DNA from: Yersinia kristensenii
Lineage (GTDB): Bacteria; Pseudomonadota; Gammaproteobacteria; Enterobacterales; Enterobacteriaceae
Length of the DNA: 64,000 bases
Assembly: GCF_900460525.1 (NCBI RefSeq)
Contig: NZ_UHIY01000001.1
Location: 2,914,001-2,978,000 of the forward strand
Direction of reading: 5' to 3'
The position numbers and the translations under genes are program-made. The notes below the pieces were generated by a model. That model had not been told where the DNA came from. It did no database searches and was given only the letters and a program-made list of their open reading frames with translations. Shown here piece after piece: positions 21,213 through 36,491 of the stretch (the stretch's first letter is position 1; every line of letters starts with the position of its first letter).

Positions 21213-22106
21213 ATGGATAAGAAATTGAAAGCAGTCATTCCTGTTGCCGGGCTTGGCACCCGTATGTTGCCAGCAACTAAGGCTATTCCGAAAGAAATGC
21301 TGCCAGTGGTCGATAAGCCTCTGATTCAATATATCGTAGATGAATGTGTTGCCGCCGGAGTCAAAGAGATCGTGCTGGTAAGCCACTCGTCCAAGAATGC
21401 GATAGAAAACCATTTTGATACCTCATTTGAATTGGAAGCGGCGCTGGAGTCACGGGTTAAGCGGCAGTTATTAAAAGAGATTAAAAATATTTGCCCACCC
21501 GATGTCACAATTATGCAAGTGCGCCAGGGTCATGCCAAAGGGCTTGGGCACGCAGTACTTTGTGCTCAACCGATAGTGGGCGATAATCCCTTTATTGTGC
21601 TGCTGCCGGATGTGTTACTTGACGATTCAACCGCTGATTTGTCTAAAGAGAATCTTGCCAGCATGATTCAGCGCTTTGAGAAAACTGGGCATAGCCAAAT
21701 CATGGTTGAGCCGGTGCCTCAAGCGGACGTTTCCAAGTATGGTATTGCTGACTGTGGTCATGTCGACTTAAAACCAGGTGAGAGTACCCAGATGACAGCT
21801 GTGGTTGAGAAGCCTTCTGTAGCTGATGCGCCTTCTAATCTTGCTGTGGTCGGGCGCTATGTGTTGTCTAAAGATATTTGGCCATTATTGAAAAAAACGC
21901 CTCGCGGTGCTGGCGATGAAATTCAGCTTACTGATGCCATTGCGATGTTAATGGAACAAGAACCTGTTGAAGCTTTCCATATGACCGGTAAATCTCATGA
22001 TTGCGGCGACAAATTAGGCTATATGAAAGCCTTTGTCACTTATGGCGTTCGCCATAACACCGAAGGTGAAAATTTTACTGCTTGGCTGAAAAAACAAACC
22101 GATTAA
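21213..22106 (+). CDS. galU: UTP-glucose-1-phosphate uridylyltransferase GalU
   Basis: Makes UDP-glucose from UTP and glucose-1-phosphate for LPS, galactose metabolism and trehalose. It has 297 residues. The catalytic loop [18 protein letters not shown] near residues 12-29 keeps the Thr-Arg pair of active GalU, and [16 protein letters not shown] in the C-terminal half is also GalU type, unlike the downstream paralogue. ATG 21213. It heads a galU-galF pair separated by 63 bp. Confidence 0.93.
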   Translation: MDKKLKAVIPVAGLGTRMLPATKAIPKEMLPVVDKPLIQYIVDECVAAGVKEIVLVSHSSKNAIENHFDTSFELEAALESRVKRQLLKEIKNICPPDVTIMQVRQGHAKGLGHAVLCAQPIVGDNPFIVLLPDVLLDDSTADLSKENLASMIQRFEKTGHSQIMVEPVPQADVSKYGIADCGHVDLKPGESTQMTAVVEKPSVADAPSNLAVVGRYVLSKDIWPLLKKTPRGAGDEIQLTDAIAMLMEQEPVEAFHMTGKSHDCGDKLGYMKAFVTYGVRHNTEGENFTAWLKKQTD

Positions 22107-22169
22107 CATCGGTTTAGTGCCCAAATATATACTTATTTTAAATTTGCATTGAAAATCAGTGGGTTAATT

Positions 22170-23063
22170 ATGACCAAATTGAAAGCAGTAATCCCTGTGG
22201 CCGGTTTAGGCATGAGAATGCTTCCCGCGACCAAAGCCATTCCCAAGGAAATGCTACCTATTGTCGATAAGCCATTAATCCAATATGTCGTTAACGAATG
22301 TGTGGCTGCCGGTATTAAAGAAATTATTTTAATCACTCATTCGTCAAAGAATGCAGTCGAAAACCATTTTGATACTTCTTATGAGCTAGAGGCCATGCTG
22401 GAGGCGCGTGTTAAGCGCCAATTATTGGAAGAAGTGCAATCTATCTGCCCGCCGGGTGTGACGATTATGCACCTTCGCCAAGGGCACGCTGAAGGATTAG
22501 GTCATGCTGTATTATGCGCTAAACCACTTGTAGGAGATGAACCATTCGCGGTGTTGTTGCCGGATGTGTTGATTGATGACGCAAAGTCGAATTTAACCCG
22601 AGATAATCTGGCTCAATTGGTTAAACGTTTCGAAGAAACCGGCAATAGCCAGGTATTAGTTCATTCGCTTGAACCAGAAGCTTTATCAAACTACTCGGTT
22701 ATTTCTTGTGAGAAAGCCAATTTAGAACCGGGTGAAAGCAGCCGTATTAAGGCCATGGTAGAAAAACCGCAAAGCCCAGTTGACTTACAGTCTAATCTGT
22801 CTGCTGTGGGGCGCTATGTTCTGTCTGCAGATATTTGGCCACTGTTGGAGCAAACCAAGCCCGGAGCCTGGGGGCGTATTCAACTGACAGATGCGATTGA
22901 TGCTCTGGCTGCGGTTAAACCTGTGGAAGCTGTTGGATTAACCGGTGAGTCTTATAACTGTGGTGAGAAACTCGGTTATATGCAGGCATATGTTGCTTAC
23001 GGCCTACGTCATCCAAAGCAAGGCGCTGAGTTTAAAGCCTGGCTGAAAGAATTTTTGGCGTAA
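22170..23063 (+). CDS. galF: GalF, GalU paralogue
   Basis: A 297-residue paralogue of the preceding GalU with the hallmarks of GalF. The loop reads [18 protein letters not shown], with Met in place of the GalU Thr (E. coli GalF has Met-His here), and [13 protein letters not shown] replaces [13 protein letters not shown]. In E. coli GalF has little transferase activity and is thought to modulate GalU; by analogy this copy may be regulatory. I start at ATG 22170 ([12 protein letters not shown]), which aligns with E. coli GalF; upstream codons from a TTG at 22149 are not family-like. Followed by a strong terminator. Confidence 0.9.
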   Translation: MTKLKAVIPVAGLGMRMLPATKAIPKEMLPIVDKPLIQYVVNECVAAGIKEIILITHSSKNAVENHFDTSYELEAMLEARVKRQLLEEVQSICPPGVTIMHLRQGHAEGLGHAVLCAKPLVGDEPFAVLLPDVLIDDAKSNLTRDNLAQLVKRFEETGNSQVLVHSLEPEALSNYSVISCEKANLEPGESSRIKAMVEKPQSPVDLQSNLSAVGRYVLSADIWPLLEQTKPGAWGRIQLTDAIDALAAVKPVEAVGLTGESYNCGEKLGYMQAYVAYGLRHPKQGAEFKAWLKEFLA

Positions 23064-23082
23064 GCCAACGAGAGATAAATGA

Positions 23083-23112
23083 AAAGCGATCATCGTGATT
23101 GCTTTTTTTTTC
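23083..23112 (+). terminator. galF terminator
   Basis: AAAGCGATCA at 23083-23092 pairs with TGATTGCTTT at 23096-23105 (one G-T pair, 3-base loop), followed by a run of eight further T. It is a classical intrinsic terminator and so uncouples gnd from galUF. Confidence 0.9.
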
Positions 23113-23318
23113 TACAAATCAGCATGATAAATTAAATCATATTCACCGTTTACTTTGATAAAGCAAACGTGTGCGAACAGCAACTAGTCAGTTGTGCTAT
23201 CTATCGCACCAATCACTACCCAGCTGACATAATCCTGAGTTAACATGTTTCCCACATCAAAAACCTGTTGGCTTCAAGGCTGATAACAGGTGTCATCTCT
23301 TCAGACAGGAGTTTTTTA

Positions 23319-24728
23319 ATGTCCAAACAACAGATCGGCGTTGTCGGTATGGCAGTGATGGGCCGTAACCTGGCGCTCAATATCGAAAGCCGCGGCTATT
23401 CCGTCTCTATTTTTAACCGTTCATCAGACAAAACCGACGAAGTGGTTGCTGAGAACCCAGGTAAAAACCTGGTGCCGAGTTACACCGTTGAAGAGTTTGT
23501 TGATTCACTGGAAAAGCCGCGCCGCATCCTGCTGATGGTGAAGGCGGGTGAAGCCACTGACAAAACGATTGCCTCACTGACGCCGCACTTGGATAAAGGC
23601 GACATTCTGATTGATGGTGGTAATACTTACTATAAAGACACCATTCGTCGTAATCGCGAACTTTCTGCGCAAGGTTTTAACTTTATTGGTACGGGTGTTT
23701 CCGGTGGCGAAGAGGGGGCATTGAAAGGCCCATCCATCATGCCTGGTGGCCAGAAAGAAGCCTACGAGTTGGTTGCCCCTATTCTTGAGAAAATTGCTGC
23801 CCGTGCTGATGATGGTGATGCTTGTGTTGCTTATATCGGTGCCGATGGTGCTGGCCATTACGTTAAAATGGTTCACAACGGCATCGAATACGGCGACATG
23901 CAGCTGATCGCCGAAGCTTATTCTCTGTTGAAACAGTCTTTGGGCTTGAGCAACGAAGAGTTGGCAAGCACCTTTGCTGAGTGGAATAAAGGTGAGCTAA
24001 ATAGCTATCTGATTGATATTACTAAAGAAATCTTTACCAAAAAAGATGAGGATGGTAAATATCTGGTTGACGTCATCCTGGATGAAGCCGCTAACAAGGG
24101 TACCGGCAAATGGACTAGCCAAAGTTCTCTGGACTTAGGCGAGCCATTAACATTAATTACTGAGTCTGTGTTTGCCCGCTACTTATCTTCTCTGAAAGAT
24201 CAGCGTGTTGCCGCTTCTAAAGTGCTGACCGGCCCGACAGTGAAACCTTTTACTGGCGATAAAGCTGAGTTTATCGAGAAAATCCGTCGTGCGTTGTATT
24301 TGGGTAAAATCGTTTCTTACGCACAAGGTTTCTCTCAGTTGAAAGCCGCCTCTGAAGAAAATAATTGGAATCTGCATTACGGCGAGATTGCCAAGATTTT
24401 CCGTGCGGGTTGCATTATTCGTGCTCAGTTCCTGCAAAAAATCACTGACGCGTACGCAGAAAATGCGGATATCGCAAATCTGCTGTTAGCTCCTTACTTC
24501 AAGAAAATTGCTGATGAATACCAGCAAGCACTGCGTGATGTTGTGTCTTACGCGGTTCAAAATGGTATCCCTACGCCGACATTCTCTGCGGCGATTAACT
24601 ATTACGATAGCTACCGCTCAGCCGTGCTGCCAGCTAATTTGATTCAGGCGCAGCGCGACTATTTCGGTGCACATACATACAAACGCACTGACAAAGAAGG
24701 TGTATTCCACACCGAGTGGATGGAGTAA
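23319..24728 (+). CDS. gnd: 6-phosphogluconate dehydrogenase (decarboxylating)
   Basis: Converts 6-phosphogluconate to ribulose-5-phosphate with NADP+, third step of the oxidative pentose phosphate pathway. From ATG 23319 it has 469 residues (468 in E. coli), beginning [20 protein letters not shown], which holds the Rossmann motif GxxxMGxN. The catalytic [16 protein letters not shown] and [17 protein letters not shown] segments are intact. AGGAG eight bases upstream fixes this start; an in-frame codon 51 bases earlier is not needed. It stands alone between the galF terminator and a long palindrome. Confidence 0.97.
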   Translation: MSKQQIGVVGMAVMGRNLALNIESRGYSVSIFNRSSDKTDEVVAENPGKNLVPSYTVEEFVDSLEKPRRILLMVKAGEATDKTIASLTPHLDKGDILIDGGNTYYKDTIRRNRELSAQGFNFIGTGVSGGEEGALKGPSIMPGGQKEAYELVAPILEKIAARADDGDACVAYIGADGAGHYVKMVHNGIEYGDMQLIAEAYSLLKQSLGLSNEELASTFAEWNKGELNSYLIDITKEIFTKKDEDGKYLVDVILDEAANKGTGKWTSQSSLDLGEPLTLITESVFARYLSSLKDQRVAASKVLTGPTVKPFTGDKAEFIEKIRRALYLGKIVSYAQGFSQLKAASEENNWNLHYGEIAKIFRAGCIIRAQFLQKITDAYAENADIANLLLAPYFKKIADEYQQALRDVVSYAVQNGIPTPTFSAAINYYDSYRSAVLPANLIQAQRDYFGAHTYKRTDKEGVFHTEWME

Positions 24729-24794
24729 TCTATTTAGCTGCTACTGTGCTTTGCCTTAATTGGTTTTTTGGTGAAGACGGTTCGATAGCTTAAA

Positions 24795-24898
24795 ACAGGC
24801 GGAATACTGAAGAGTAAAGCATCCGCGCCAAGACGGCGCGGCTCGAGCCTCCAAGAATGGATTAACGGCCGTCTTTACGATCTGAGTATTTCTCCTGT
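24795..24898. repeat. About 104-bp imperfect palindrome after gnd
   Basis: The left arm from 24795 (ACAGGCGGAATACTGA, then GTAAAG) and the right arm ending at 24898 (CTTTACGATC, then TGAGTATTTCTCCTGT) are inverted copies with few mismatches. Inner stems AGACGGC/GCCGTCT (24831-24837 with 24869-24875) and GGCTCGAGCC sit between. It may be the gnd 3' structure or a dispersed palindromic repeat. Confidence 0.65.
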
Positions 24899-24946
24899 CT
24901 TACTACGGGTAGCTCAAACTTCGGTGCTTGATAGCTGCCCAATAAA

Positions 24947-24981
24947 AAACGCTCCCGATGATAAGTCGAGAGCGTTTTTTT
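24947..24981 (-). terminator. his operon terminator, bidirectional
   Basis: AAACGCTC at 24947-24954 pairs with GAGCGTTT at 24970-24977. On the minus strand the stem is followed by GTTTTTTATT, terminating the histidine operon. On the plus strand a T-run (GTTTTTTTAT) also follows, so it can stop readthrough from gnd. Confidence 0.88.
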
Positions 24982-25006
24982 ATCTACGATCAAACCAATA
25001 ATAAAA

Positions 25007-25614
25007 TTACTTCTCGTGGCGTTCCCGCAGGCGGCCAATCACTTTACTTAGATCCAAATCCTGATCTTGTAATAACACCAACAGGTGATACATCAAATCT
25101 GATGCTTCATTCGTCAATTCTTCACGATCATTCACTGTGGCAGCAAGGGCAGTTTCTACACCTTCTTCGCCCACTTTCTGCGCGATACGCTTAGTCCCGC
25201 TGGCATACAGTTTTGCAGTGTAAGAACTGGCGGGATCTGCTGATTTACGCGATGCCAACAACTGCTCAAGTTGATACAGGAAACTCCAATCACTGGCCGC
25301 AGGGGCGAAGCAACTGTTATTGCCCAAATGGCAGGTTGGGCCGATAGGATTGACCAGAATCAGCAAAGTATCATTATCGCAGTCAGGGTAGATATTTACC
25401 ACATTCAGGAAATGGCCGGAGCTTTCGCCTTTGGTCCATAAGCGCTGTTTAGTGCGAGAGAAAAAAGTCACTTTGCCGGTGTCTTGTGTCACCGCCAGCG
25501 CTTCTTTGTCCATATAGCCCATCATCAGAACTTCACCGGATACGGCATGCTGAACGATGGCTGGCATCAGATTGTCGACTTTTTCCCAATCCAGTTGGTT
25601 AATTTGTTGTTCGC

Positions 25615-25621
<7 letters not shown>
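25007..25621 (-). CDS. hisI: HisIE, phosphoribosyl-AMP cyclohydrolase / phosphoribosyl-ATP pyrophosphatase
   Basis: Bifunctional enzyme of 204 residues for the second and third steps of histidine synthesis. The N-terminal cyclohydrolase domain has the metal-site segment [15 protein letters not shown] (around residues 90-105). The C-terminal pyrophosphohydrolase helix bundle has [12 protein letters not shown] and [15 protein letters not shown]. Translation starts at GTG 25621, which overlaps the last seven bases of hisF and matches the E. coli N-terminus. It is the last gene of the operon before the terminator. Confidence 0.97.
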
Positions 25622-31216
<5,595 letters not shown>

Positions 31217-31219
31217 TCC

Positions 31220-32119
31220 TTACTCCATCATCTTTTCAATCGGTAACACCAGAATGGAGCTGGCACCCAGCGCCTTCAGTTTTTCCATGGTTTCCCAGAA
31301 TAGGGTCTCGCTACTGACCATATGCATCGCTACGCGGCTCTTGTCACCAGCCAGTGGTAGAATGGTAGGGCGCTCGGCACCTGGCAGCAGGGTGATGATT
31401 TCGTCCAAACGCTCACTTGGCGCGTGCATCATGATGTATTTGGATTCGCGCGCTTGAATCACGCCCTGAATACGGGTCATCAGGCGGTCAATCAGCTGTT
31501 GCTTATCGGCAGGCATTTCGCCATCACGTTGAATCAGGCAGGCTTTAGAGCGGTAAATCACTTCAACTTCGCGCAGACCGTTGGCTTCCAGTGTGGCGCC
31601 CGTTGAGACCAGGTCACAAATGACATCGGCCAAGCCAGCACGTGGAGCCACTTCTACTGAGCCGTTGAGCAAACAAGATTTGAAAGTCACTCCTTGTTTA
31701 TCAAGATATTGCTTTAAAATATGGGGGTAAGAGGTGGCAATGCGCTTATTTTGTAAACATTGCGGGCCGGTATACTCGGTATCCAGTGAGGCGGCCAGTG
31801 ACAGGCGACAGCCACCGAAATCCAGGCGGCGCAAGGTGAAGTAACGTGGATCTTCACCTTGAGCGCGGCGGCTCAGTAGCTCTTCTTCCAGCACGTTTTC
31901 GCCAATAATTCCCAGGTCAACCACGCCATCCATCACCAGCCCTGGGATGTCGTCATCACGCACCCGCAGGATGTCAATGGGCATGTTTTCCGCGAAAGCG
32001 ATCAGGCGCTGTTGTTGTAAATTGATTTTAATCCCGCAGCGCGATAGCAATTCGTGGCAATCGTCACTTAGGCGGCCTGATTTCTGCATCGCAATGCGTA
32101 AACGTGTTTTATCCAGCAT
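31220..32119 (-). CDS. hisG: HisG, ATP phosphoribosyltransferase
   Basis: First, feedback-regulated step of histidine synthesis (ATP plus PRPP). Long-form HisG of 299 residues, the E. coli length, with catalytic periplasmic-binding-like lobes, the PRPP loop around [14 protein letters not shown] (about residue 170), and a C-terminal histidine-binding ACT-like domain ending LPIEKMME. First structural gene after the attenuator, 47 bases beyond the terminator stem. Confidence 0.98.
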
Positions 32120-32166
32120 GATAACCCTCTTCTTATTTAATTTTATAAAATGGTGAGCAACAAAAA

Positions 32167-32246
32167 AGCCCTCGGAAGATAATCTTCCGAGGGCTTTCTC
32201 TATTGCGTTCTACCGCCACCTGGAAGATTCGTTAACCGTCTTCCAG
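32167..32246 (-). promoter_or_regulatory. his operon attenuator
   Basis: Reading towards hisG, CTGGAAGA/TCTTCCAG (32219-32246, 11-base loop) forms an upstream hairpin. A 13-bp perfect stem AGCCCTCGGAAGA/TCTTCCGAGGGCT (32167-32195) is then followed by TTTTTTG, the intrinsic terminator. The shared TCTTCC/GGAAGA sequences allow the mutually exclusive pairings needed for attenuation controlled by ribosome position on hisL. Confidence 0.92.
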
Positions 32247-32265
32247 CACACATCGGCCTGCAAGA

Positions 32266-32313
32266 CTAGTCAGGATGATGGTGATGATGGTGATTAAATT
32301 GAACGCGATTCAT
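32266..32313 (-). CDS. hisL: HisL, his operon leader peptide
   Basis: A 15-residue leader peptide [15 protein letters not shown] followed by TAG, starting at ATG 32313. It has six consecutive histidine codons (E. coli has seven), so scarcity of charged tRNA-His stalls the ribosome and favours the antiterminator. GAGAAGC precedes the start. A TTGACA -35 element for the operon is visible on the minus strand at 32381-32386. Confidence 0.95.
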
Positions 32314-32564
32314 AGTTGCTTCTCTGTTTGGGCTTTTTGAGATAATCAAAATAGCCATATTCATTAGATGCCATAATTTCTGTCAATCAACGTAAACCAT
32401 CTGACTAGTACCGCGCAACCTTTTTTTCACCTGATGATTTTATTTTACCCTCGCGCATCACGCGCCATCTGCTGCCAGAGGTTTTATTTTTAGCGATTAT
32501 CACTTTGTTTGATGTCAGTTTAAGCAGGAAGTTGTTACATATGGCTATTACGCCGACTAATGAA

Positions 32565-32690
32565 ATATCCTTCATACTTGCAGCCACAGGGTTGTTAGCT
32601 ACATTCATTCACCCGAATCACATACTTGAGTAAATTCATCGGGTTCGCTCACTTGCTGCTTACCTGTAAATCCAATTATTTTGGTTATCA
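32565..32690. repeat. ERIC element, standard length
   Basis: About 126 bp with ERIC features: end ATCCTTCATACTTGCAGCC, centre CACCCGAATCACATACTTGAG with TCGGGTTCGC following, and end ACCTGTAAATCCAATTATTTTGG. Length and palindromic layout fit the 126-127 bp enterobacterial repetitive intergenic consensus. It fills most of the gap between the his promoter and yeeZ, which otherwise shows no gene. Confidence 0.8.
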
Positions 32691-32779
32691 TGATATAGAG
32701 CAATTATTAAGTTACATTCATTGGTGTAGGTTATTAGTATGGAGTGTGTGGCGGTATGAACCGGTCGAGGGCAATTGAG

Positions 32780-33607
32780 ATGAAGAAAATAGCCATTATT
32801 GGATTGGGCTGGCTAGGTATGCCGTTGGCACAATCATTGGTGCGTCGTGGAATTGAGGTCGTGGGGAGTAAAACCACACCGGATGGCGTCGAAGCTGCCA
32901 GAATGAGCGGGATAAATTGCTTTCAATTGCAACTGACACCCGAGTTGCTTTGTGACCCGGATGATCTGGCACAACTGATGACGGTGGATGCGCTGGTTAT
33001 TACCTTACCCGCCAGCCGCACGACGGGGGGCGGCGCACAGTATTTTCAAGCGGTACAGATGGTGGTCGATAGCGCACTGGCGTTTGGTGTGCCGCGCATT
33101 ATTTTTACCAGCTCGACTTCTGTGTATGGCGAAACTCGGGGCCGAATTAAAGAAAGTTCACCGCTGCAACCGGTGACCACTGCCGGCAAAACGCTGGCAG
33201 AACTTGAACTTTGGCTGCATAAATTACCCAATACTTCGGTGGATATTTTGCGTCTGGCGGGGTTGGTGGGGGCGGAACGCCATCCTGGGCGATTCCTTGC
33301 GGGTAAAACCGATGTGAAAGGCGGCTCGCAGGGGGTGAATCTGGTGCATCAGGAAGATGTCATCTCTGCCATCGAACTGCTGCTTAATCTCCCCAGAGGC
33401 GGGCATATTTATAATTTGTGTGCGCCGATTCACCCACGAAAACGTGATTTTTACCCCGAGTGCGCCCGTGCTTTAGAACTGACTCCGCCCGAGTTTGCGT
33501 CTGAAGATATTGAAGAACCCATTCGAGAGATTGATGGCAGTAAGATTTGCAGTGAGTTGGGGTTTGAGTATCAGTATCCAGACCCAAATCGAATGCCTTT
33601 AAATTAA
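32780..33607 (+). CDS. yeeZ: YeeZ, NAD-dependent epimerase-like SDR protein
   Basis: Extended short-chain dehydrogenase of 275 residues (E. coli YeeZ 274). The Rossmann motif IIGLGWLGMPLAQSL is at the N-terminus, FTSSTSVYGETRG in the middle holds the family Ser-Tyr region, and ILRLAGLVGxxRHPGRFLAGK follows. The natural substrate is not known. I start at ATG 32780 (MKKIAIIGLGWLG), which matches E. coli; upstream in-frame starts add 12 non-conserved residues. Divergent from the his operon, the same neighbourhood as in E. coli. Confidence 0.93.
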   Translation: MKKIAIIGLGWLGMPLAQSLVRRGIEVVGSKTTPDGVEAARMSGINCFQLQLTPELLCDPDDLAQLMTVDALVITLPASRTTGGGAQYFQAVQMVVDSALAFGVPRIIFTSSTSVYGETRGRIKESSPLQPVTTAGKTLAELELWLHKLPNTSVDILRLAGLVGAERHPGRFLAGKTDVKGGSQGVNLVHQEDVISAIELLLNLPRGGHIYNLCAPIHPRKRDFYPECARALELTPPEFASEDIEEPIREIDGSKICSELGFEYQYPDPNRMPLN

Positions 33608-33632
33608 GCCTATTATCGGCTACTGCGCGTCG

Positions 33633-33716
33633 TCATCCTGAGATTGTGCAGTGCCCGTACTCCTCACGTACTGGGTGTACGCTCCGGGTACTGCGCGCTG
33701 TACGCACTCAGTATGA
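33633..33716. repeat. 84-bp imperfect palindrome after yeeZ
   Basis: The termini TCATCCTGAG (33633-33642) and CTCAGTATGA (33707-33716) are inverted copies (9/10). Inside, GCAGTGCCC (33648-33656) matches GGGTACTGC (33686-33694), and GTAC-containing arms flank the centre. It lies between the convergent yeeZ and ABC permease genes and could end both transcripts or be a mobile palindromic unit. Confidence 0.65.
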
Positions 33717-33780
33717 CTTAGCTCGCTACGCCTTGAATGGATGGCATTGAAAACATTACGAAATAAGAATCAATGCCCAA

Positions 33781-34779
33781 TCATCGCTTCTGATGAATAT
33801 AAGTCAGGGCTAAGGCCAGCGCCAGAACCCCCCCTTTGATAATATCCATTGCGTAGTAAGGTACTGACAGCATCACCAGCCCGTTTTGCAACACACCGAG
33901 GATTACCGCGCCAATTAAGGTGCCGAAAGCATTGGGTTTGCCGGAGCCCGCAAGTGAAAAGCCAATATAGGCGGCGGCTACGGCGTCCATCAGGTAACCG
34001 CCACCGGCGTTGACTTGTGACGAGCCAATGCGCGACGCCAGTAAAATCCCGCCCAGTGCCGCTAATAGAGATGAAAATACATAAGCCAGCACCCGATAAC
34101 GCAGGGTACGGATACCCGCTAGCCGCGCCGCTTCTGGATTACCACCAATGGCATACATCCGGCGGCCATGTTTGGTCAGTGACAAATACAATTGCACCAC
34201 AATAGTGACCGCCAACATGATAATCACGATGACTGGCACTTGGCCCAGCGCTGAAAACATCTCAGGAATGACGCCCTCCGCCATATCGCCGCTCGGCAGT
34301 AACATATTCTGTGTGATAGAGCCGCCGTAGCTGTACGTCATCGCCACGCCCTGAATGACAAACAGACTGGCGAGGGTCGCTAGCATATCGGGGATCTTCA
34401 ACACCACAATCAGAAATGCGTTAAACAAACCCACCAGAGTACAAATCAGTAAAGTCAGTATGATGGCTCCGGTGGTGCCAAAGCCGTACCAGACAAATAA
34501 CGACACCACGATGGCATTGGCTAGCGAGGCGGTCGAACCGACCGATAAGTCAAAACCTCCCACCGACAAGGAGATCGACACCCCGATAGCAATCACTGTC
34601 ACGATGGCAATAGATCGTAATATATTGATGATATTGTTTGGGTCGAGGAAGTTATCTGAGGCCAGACCAAACAGCGCGATTAGCGCCACAACGGTGAGCA
34701 ACATCCCCCATTTGTAGAGAAAATCAAACAACTGGTGACGCCATGGCTGCGCGTCTGGCAGGGGTATTTCTTTGCTCAC
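33781..34779 (-). CDS. Sugar ABC transporter permease (RbsC type)
   Basis: Inner-membrane permease of the ribose/AraH class, 332 residues with about ten hydrophobic segments. Family landmarks are VGGFDLSVGSTASLANAIV (about residues 72-90), the EAA-like loop ...NPEAARLAGI (about 215) and GGYLMDAVAAAYIGFSLAGSGKPN. It starts at GTG 34779, overlapping the ATPase stop (GTGA), so it is coupled to that gene. A homodimer is expected, since only one permease gene is present. No binding protein is encoded beside it; the substrate is unknown. Confidence 0.9.
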   Translation of the reverse strand: MSKEIPLPDAQPWRHQLFDFLYKWGMLLTVVALIALFGLASDNFLDPNNIINILRSIAIVTVIAIGVSISLSVGGFDLSVGSTASLANAIVVSLFVWYGFGTTGAIILTLLICTLVGLFNAFLIVVLKIPDMLATLASLFVIQGVAMTYSYGGSITQNMLLPSGDMAEGVIPEMFSALGQVPVIVIIMLAVTIVVQLYLSLTKHGRRMYAIGGNPEAARLAGIRTLRYRVLAYVFSSLLAALGGILLASRIGSSQVNAGGGYLMDAVAAAYIGFSLAGSGKPNAFGTLIGAVILGVLQNGLVMLSVPYYAMDIIKGGVLALALALTYIHQKR

Positions 34780-36290
34780 TGAGGGGTTCCTCCGGTTGAA
34801 AATAAGAGTAATGTTTCTTCATCGACATCTGCGGCATTCAGCTCGGCAACAATACGCCCATCCCACAGCACACAGATACGAGAGCATAAACCGACCAATT
34901 CTGAGAATTCACCGGATGCATAAATAATGCCTTTTCCTTGTTGTGCTAACCCATCAATCAGAGTGAACAGATCCTGCTTGGCCTTGATGTCCACGCCTTT
35001 AGTTGGCTCATCAAAAATTAATACCTGCGCATCACCGCGCAACCATTTACCGATCGCCACTTTCTGCTGATTTCCTCCTGACAAGCGGGCGAGTTTTTGC
35101 TGCGGTGAGGAAGTTCGCACTCCCAGGCGTGCAATCAGTTCCTTGGCCCAGCGCAACTCTTGGCGGCGGCTAAAAATACTCCAGTGGGAAAAACTGTCAT
35201 CGGCTGCCACACTCAGGTTCATTGGGATACCTTCGTGAATGAAAATGCCCTCTTTGCGTCGTTCTTCGGGCACTAAAGCTAGCCCCTGTGCGACGGAACG
35301 GTCTGGTGAGCGCGGCTTCCACGGTTTACCCAGTAATTCACCCTGATCAACACGGCTCGGCGTAGCACCGAACAAGGCTTTACACAATTCGGTTTTACCC
35401 GCGCCCGCTAGCCCGGCAATCCCTAATATTTCCCCTTCACGGAGTGTTAGGGAGATATCACATAATTTATGTTGGTCGTGTAACCCACTGACTGATAGCA
35501 ATATTTTGTCACTAATGGCGGCCCGCCGTGGTGGGAAAATATCATCCAAAGTATGGCCGAGCATCTTTTCGACAATTTGCTCACCACTCAGGTCACCCAT
35601 TGCATCATGGCTGACTTTGCGACCATCGCGTAATACCGTCAATTGATCGCAAATCTCGCGCAATTCATGAATACGATGCGAAATGAAAACAATGGCTATC
35701 CCTTCGGATTGCAAGCGGCGAACCACTTTAAACAGGCGCGCACTCTCTTCTTGATCCAACGGCGCGGTGGGTTCATCCAAAATGAGAAAACGGCATTGAT
35801 GGGAAAGGGCGCGGGCCAATAGCACCTGTTGTTTCTCCGCCAATGTGCAGGATTCCAGGCGCTGGCGCGCATTCAACTTGAGGTCAAGCTGCCCGAGTAG
35901 TGCTTCTGCCTGACGATAAAGTTGCGGCCAATTAAACAGATGCCCCTGTTCAGCCAGCGTATCCAGCATGATATTTTCCGCCACAGACAGGGTAGGGATC
36001 AGTGCAACATCAACCTCTTGCTGAACCACATGGATACCGTGCTGCTTTGCTTGACGGGGGGAGTGAATATCTACCTGCTGACCATCAATATAGATCTCGC
36101 CGCGATAGTGACTGTGTGCGCCGGAAAGAATCGCCATCAGCGTTGATTTCCCTGCGCCATTAGCACCGACTAGCGCATGAGTAGACCCACCTTCCAGTGT
36201 GAAATCAACCTGTTGTAGAGCATGGAATCCAGAAAATGAGATAGAGATATTCCGCATCTCAAGGCGGGAGGATGAGGTGAGACTGGACAT
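34776..36290 (-). CDS. Sugar ABC transporter ATPase (RbsA type, two ABC domains)
   Basis: Fused double ATPase of 504 residues typical of ribose-class importers. The first domain has Walker A GANGAGKST (about residue 43) and Walker B FLILDEPTA. The second has a degenerate Walker A GLAGAGKTE (about residue 290) and a good signature LSGGNQQKVAIGKWL followed by VLIFDEPTKGVD. ATG 36290. First gene of a two-gene unit with the permease; divergent from hcxA across 201 bp. A binding protein is missing locally. Confidence 0.92.
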   Translation of the reverse strand: MSSLTSSSRLEMRNISISFSGFHALQQVDFTLEGGSTHALVGANGAGKSTLMAILSGAHSHYRGEIYIDGQQVDIHSPRQAKQHGIHVVQQEVDVALIPTLSVAENIMLDTLAEQGHLFNWPQLYRQAEALLGQLDLKLNARQRLESCTLAEKQQVLLARALSHQCRFLILDEPTAPLDQEESARLFKVVRRLQSEGIAIVFISHRIHELREICDQLTVLRDGRKVSHDAMGDLSGEQIVEKMLGHTLDDIFPPRRAAISDKILLSVSGLHDQHKLCDISLTLREGEILGIAGLAGAGKTELCKALFGATPSRVDQGELLGKPWKPRSPDRSVAQGLALVPEERRKEGIFIHEGIPMNLSVAADDSFSHWSIFSRRQELRWAKELIARLGVRTSSPQQKLARLSGGNQQKVAIGKWLRGDAQVLIFDEPTKGVDIKAKQDLFTLIDGLAQQGKGIIYASGEFSELVGLCSRICVLWDGRIVAELNAADVDEETLLLFSTGGTPQ

Positions 36291-36491
36291 AAATTTCTAT
36301 CACTGCCCTATGAAGTATTTTGACGGAATAGGCAGTCAATAATGCTGCGGTAGACTTCTTTTTAACACAATTTCTATTATTCGCAACAAACTAAAATGGT
36401 TAAGGTATATCAAAAAATTATTAAACATTGGCAACTTAGCCCTTAAGATGAGAAAAATACTGATGAGACCATCCTTTAAAAGGAACGCGCC

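Noticed and set aside
32405..32608. A 67-codon minus-strand frame upstream of hisL.
   Set aside because: It begins inside the ERIC element, has no good ribosome site and no protein-like features.
36352..36359. AGACTTCT, a 7/8 met box upstream of the ABC ATPase at 36290.
   Set aside because: A single box with poor neighbouring octamers; MetJ needs tandem boxes. Expected by chance at this frequency.
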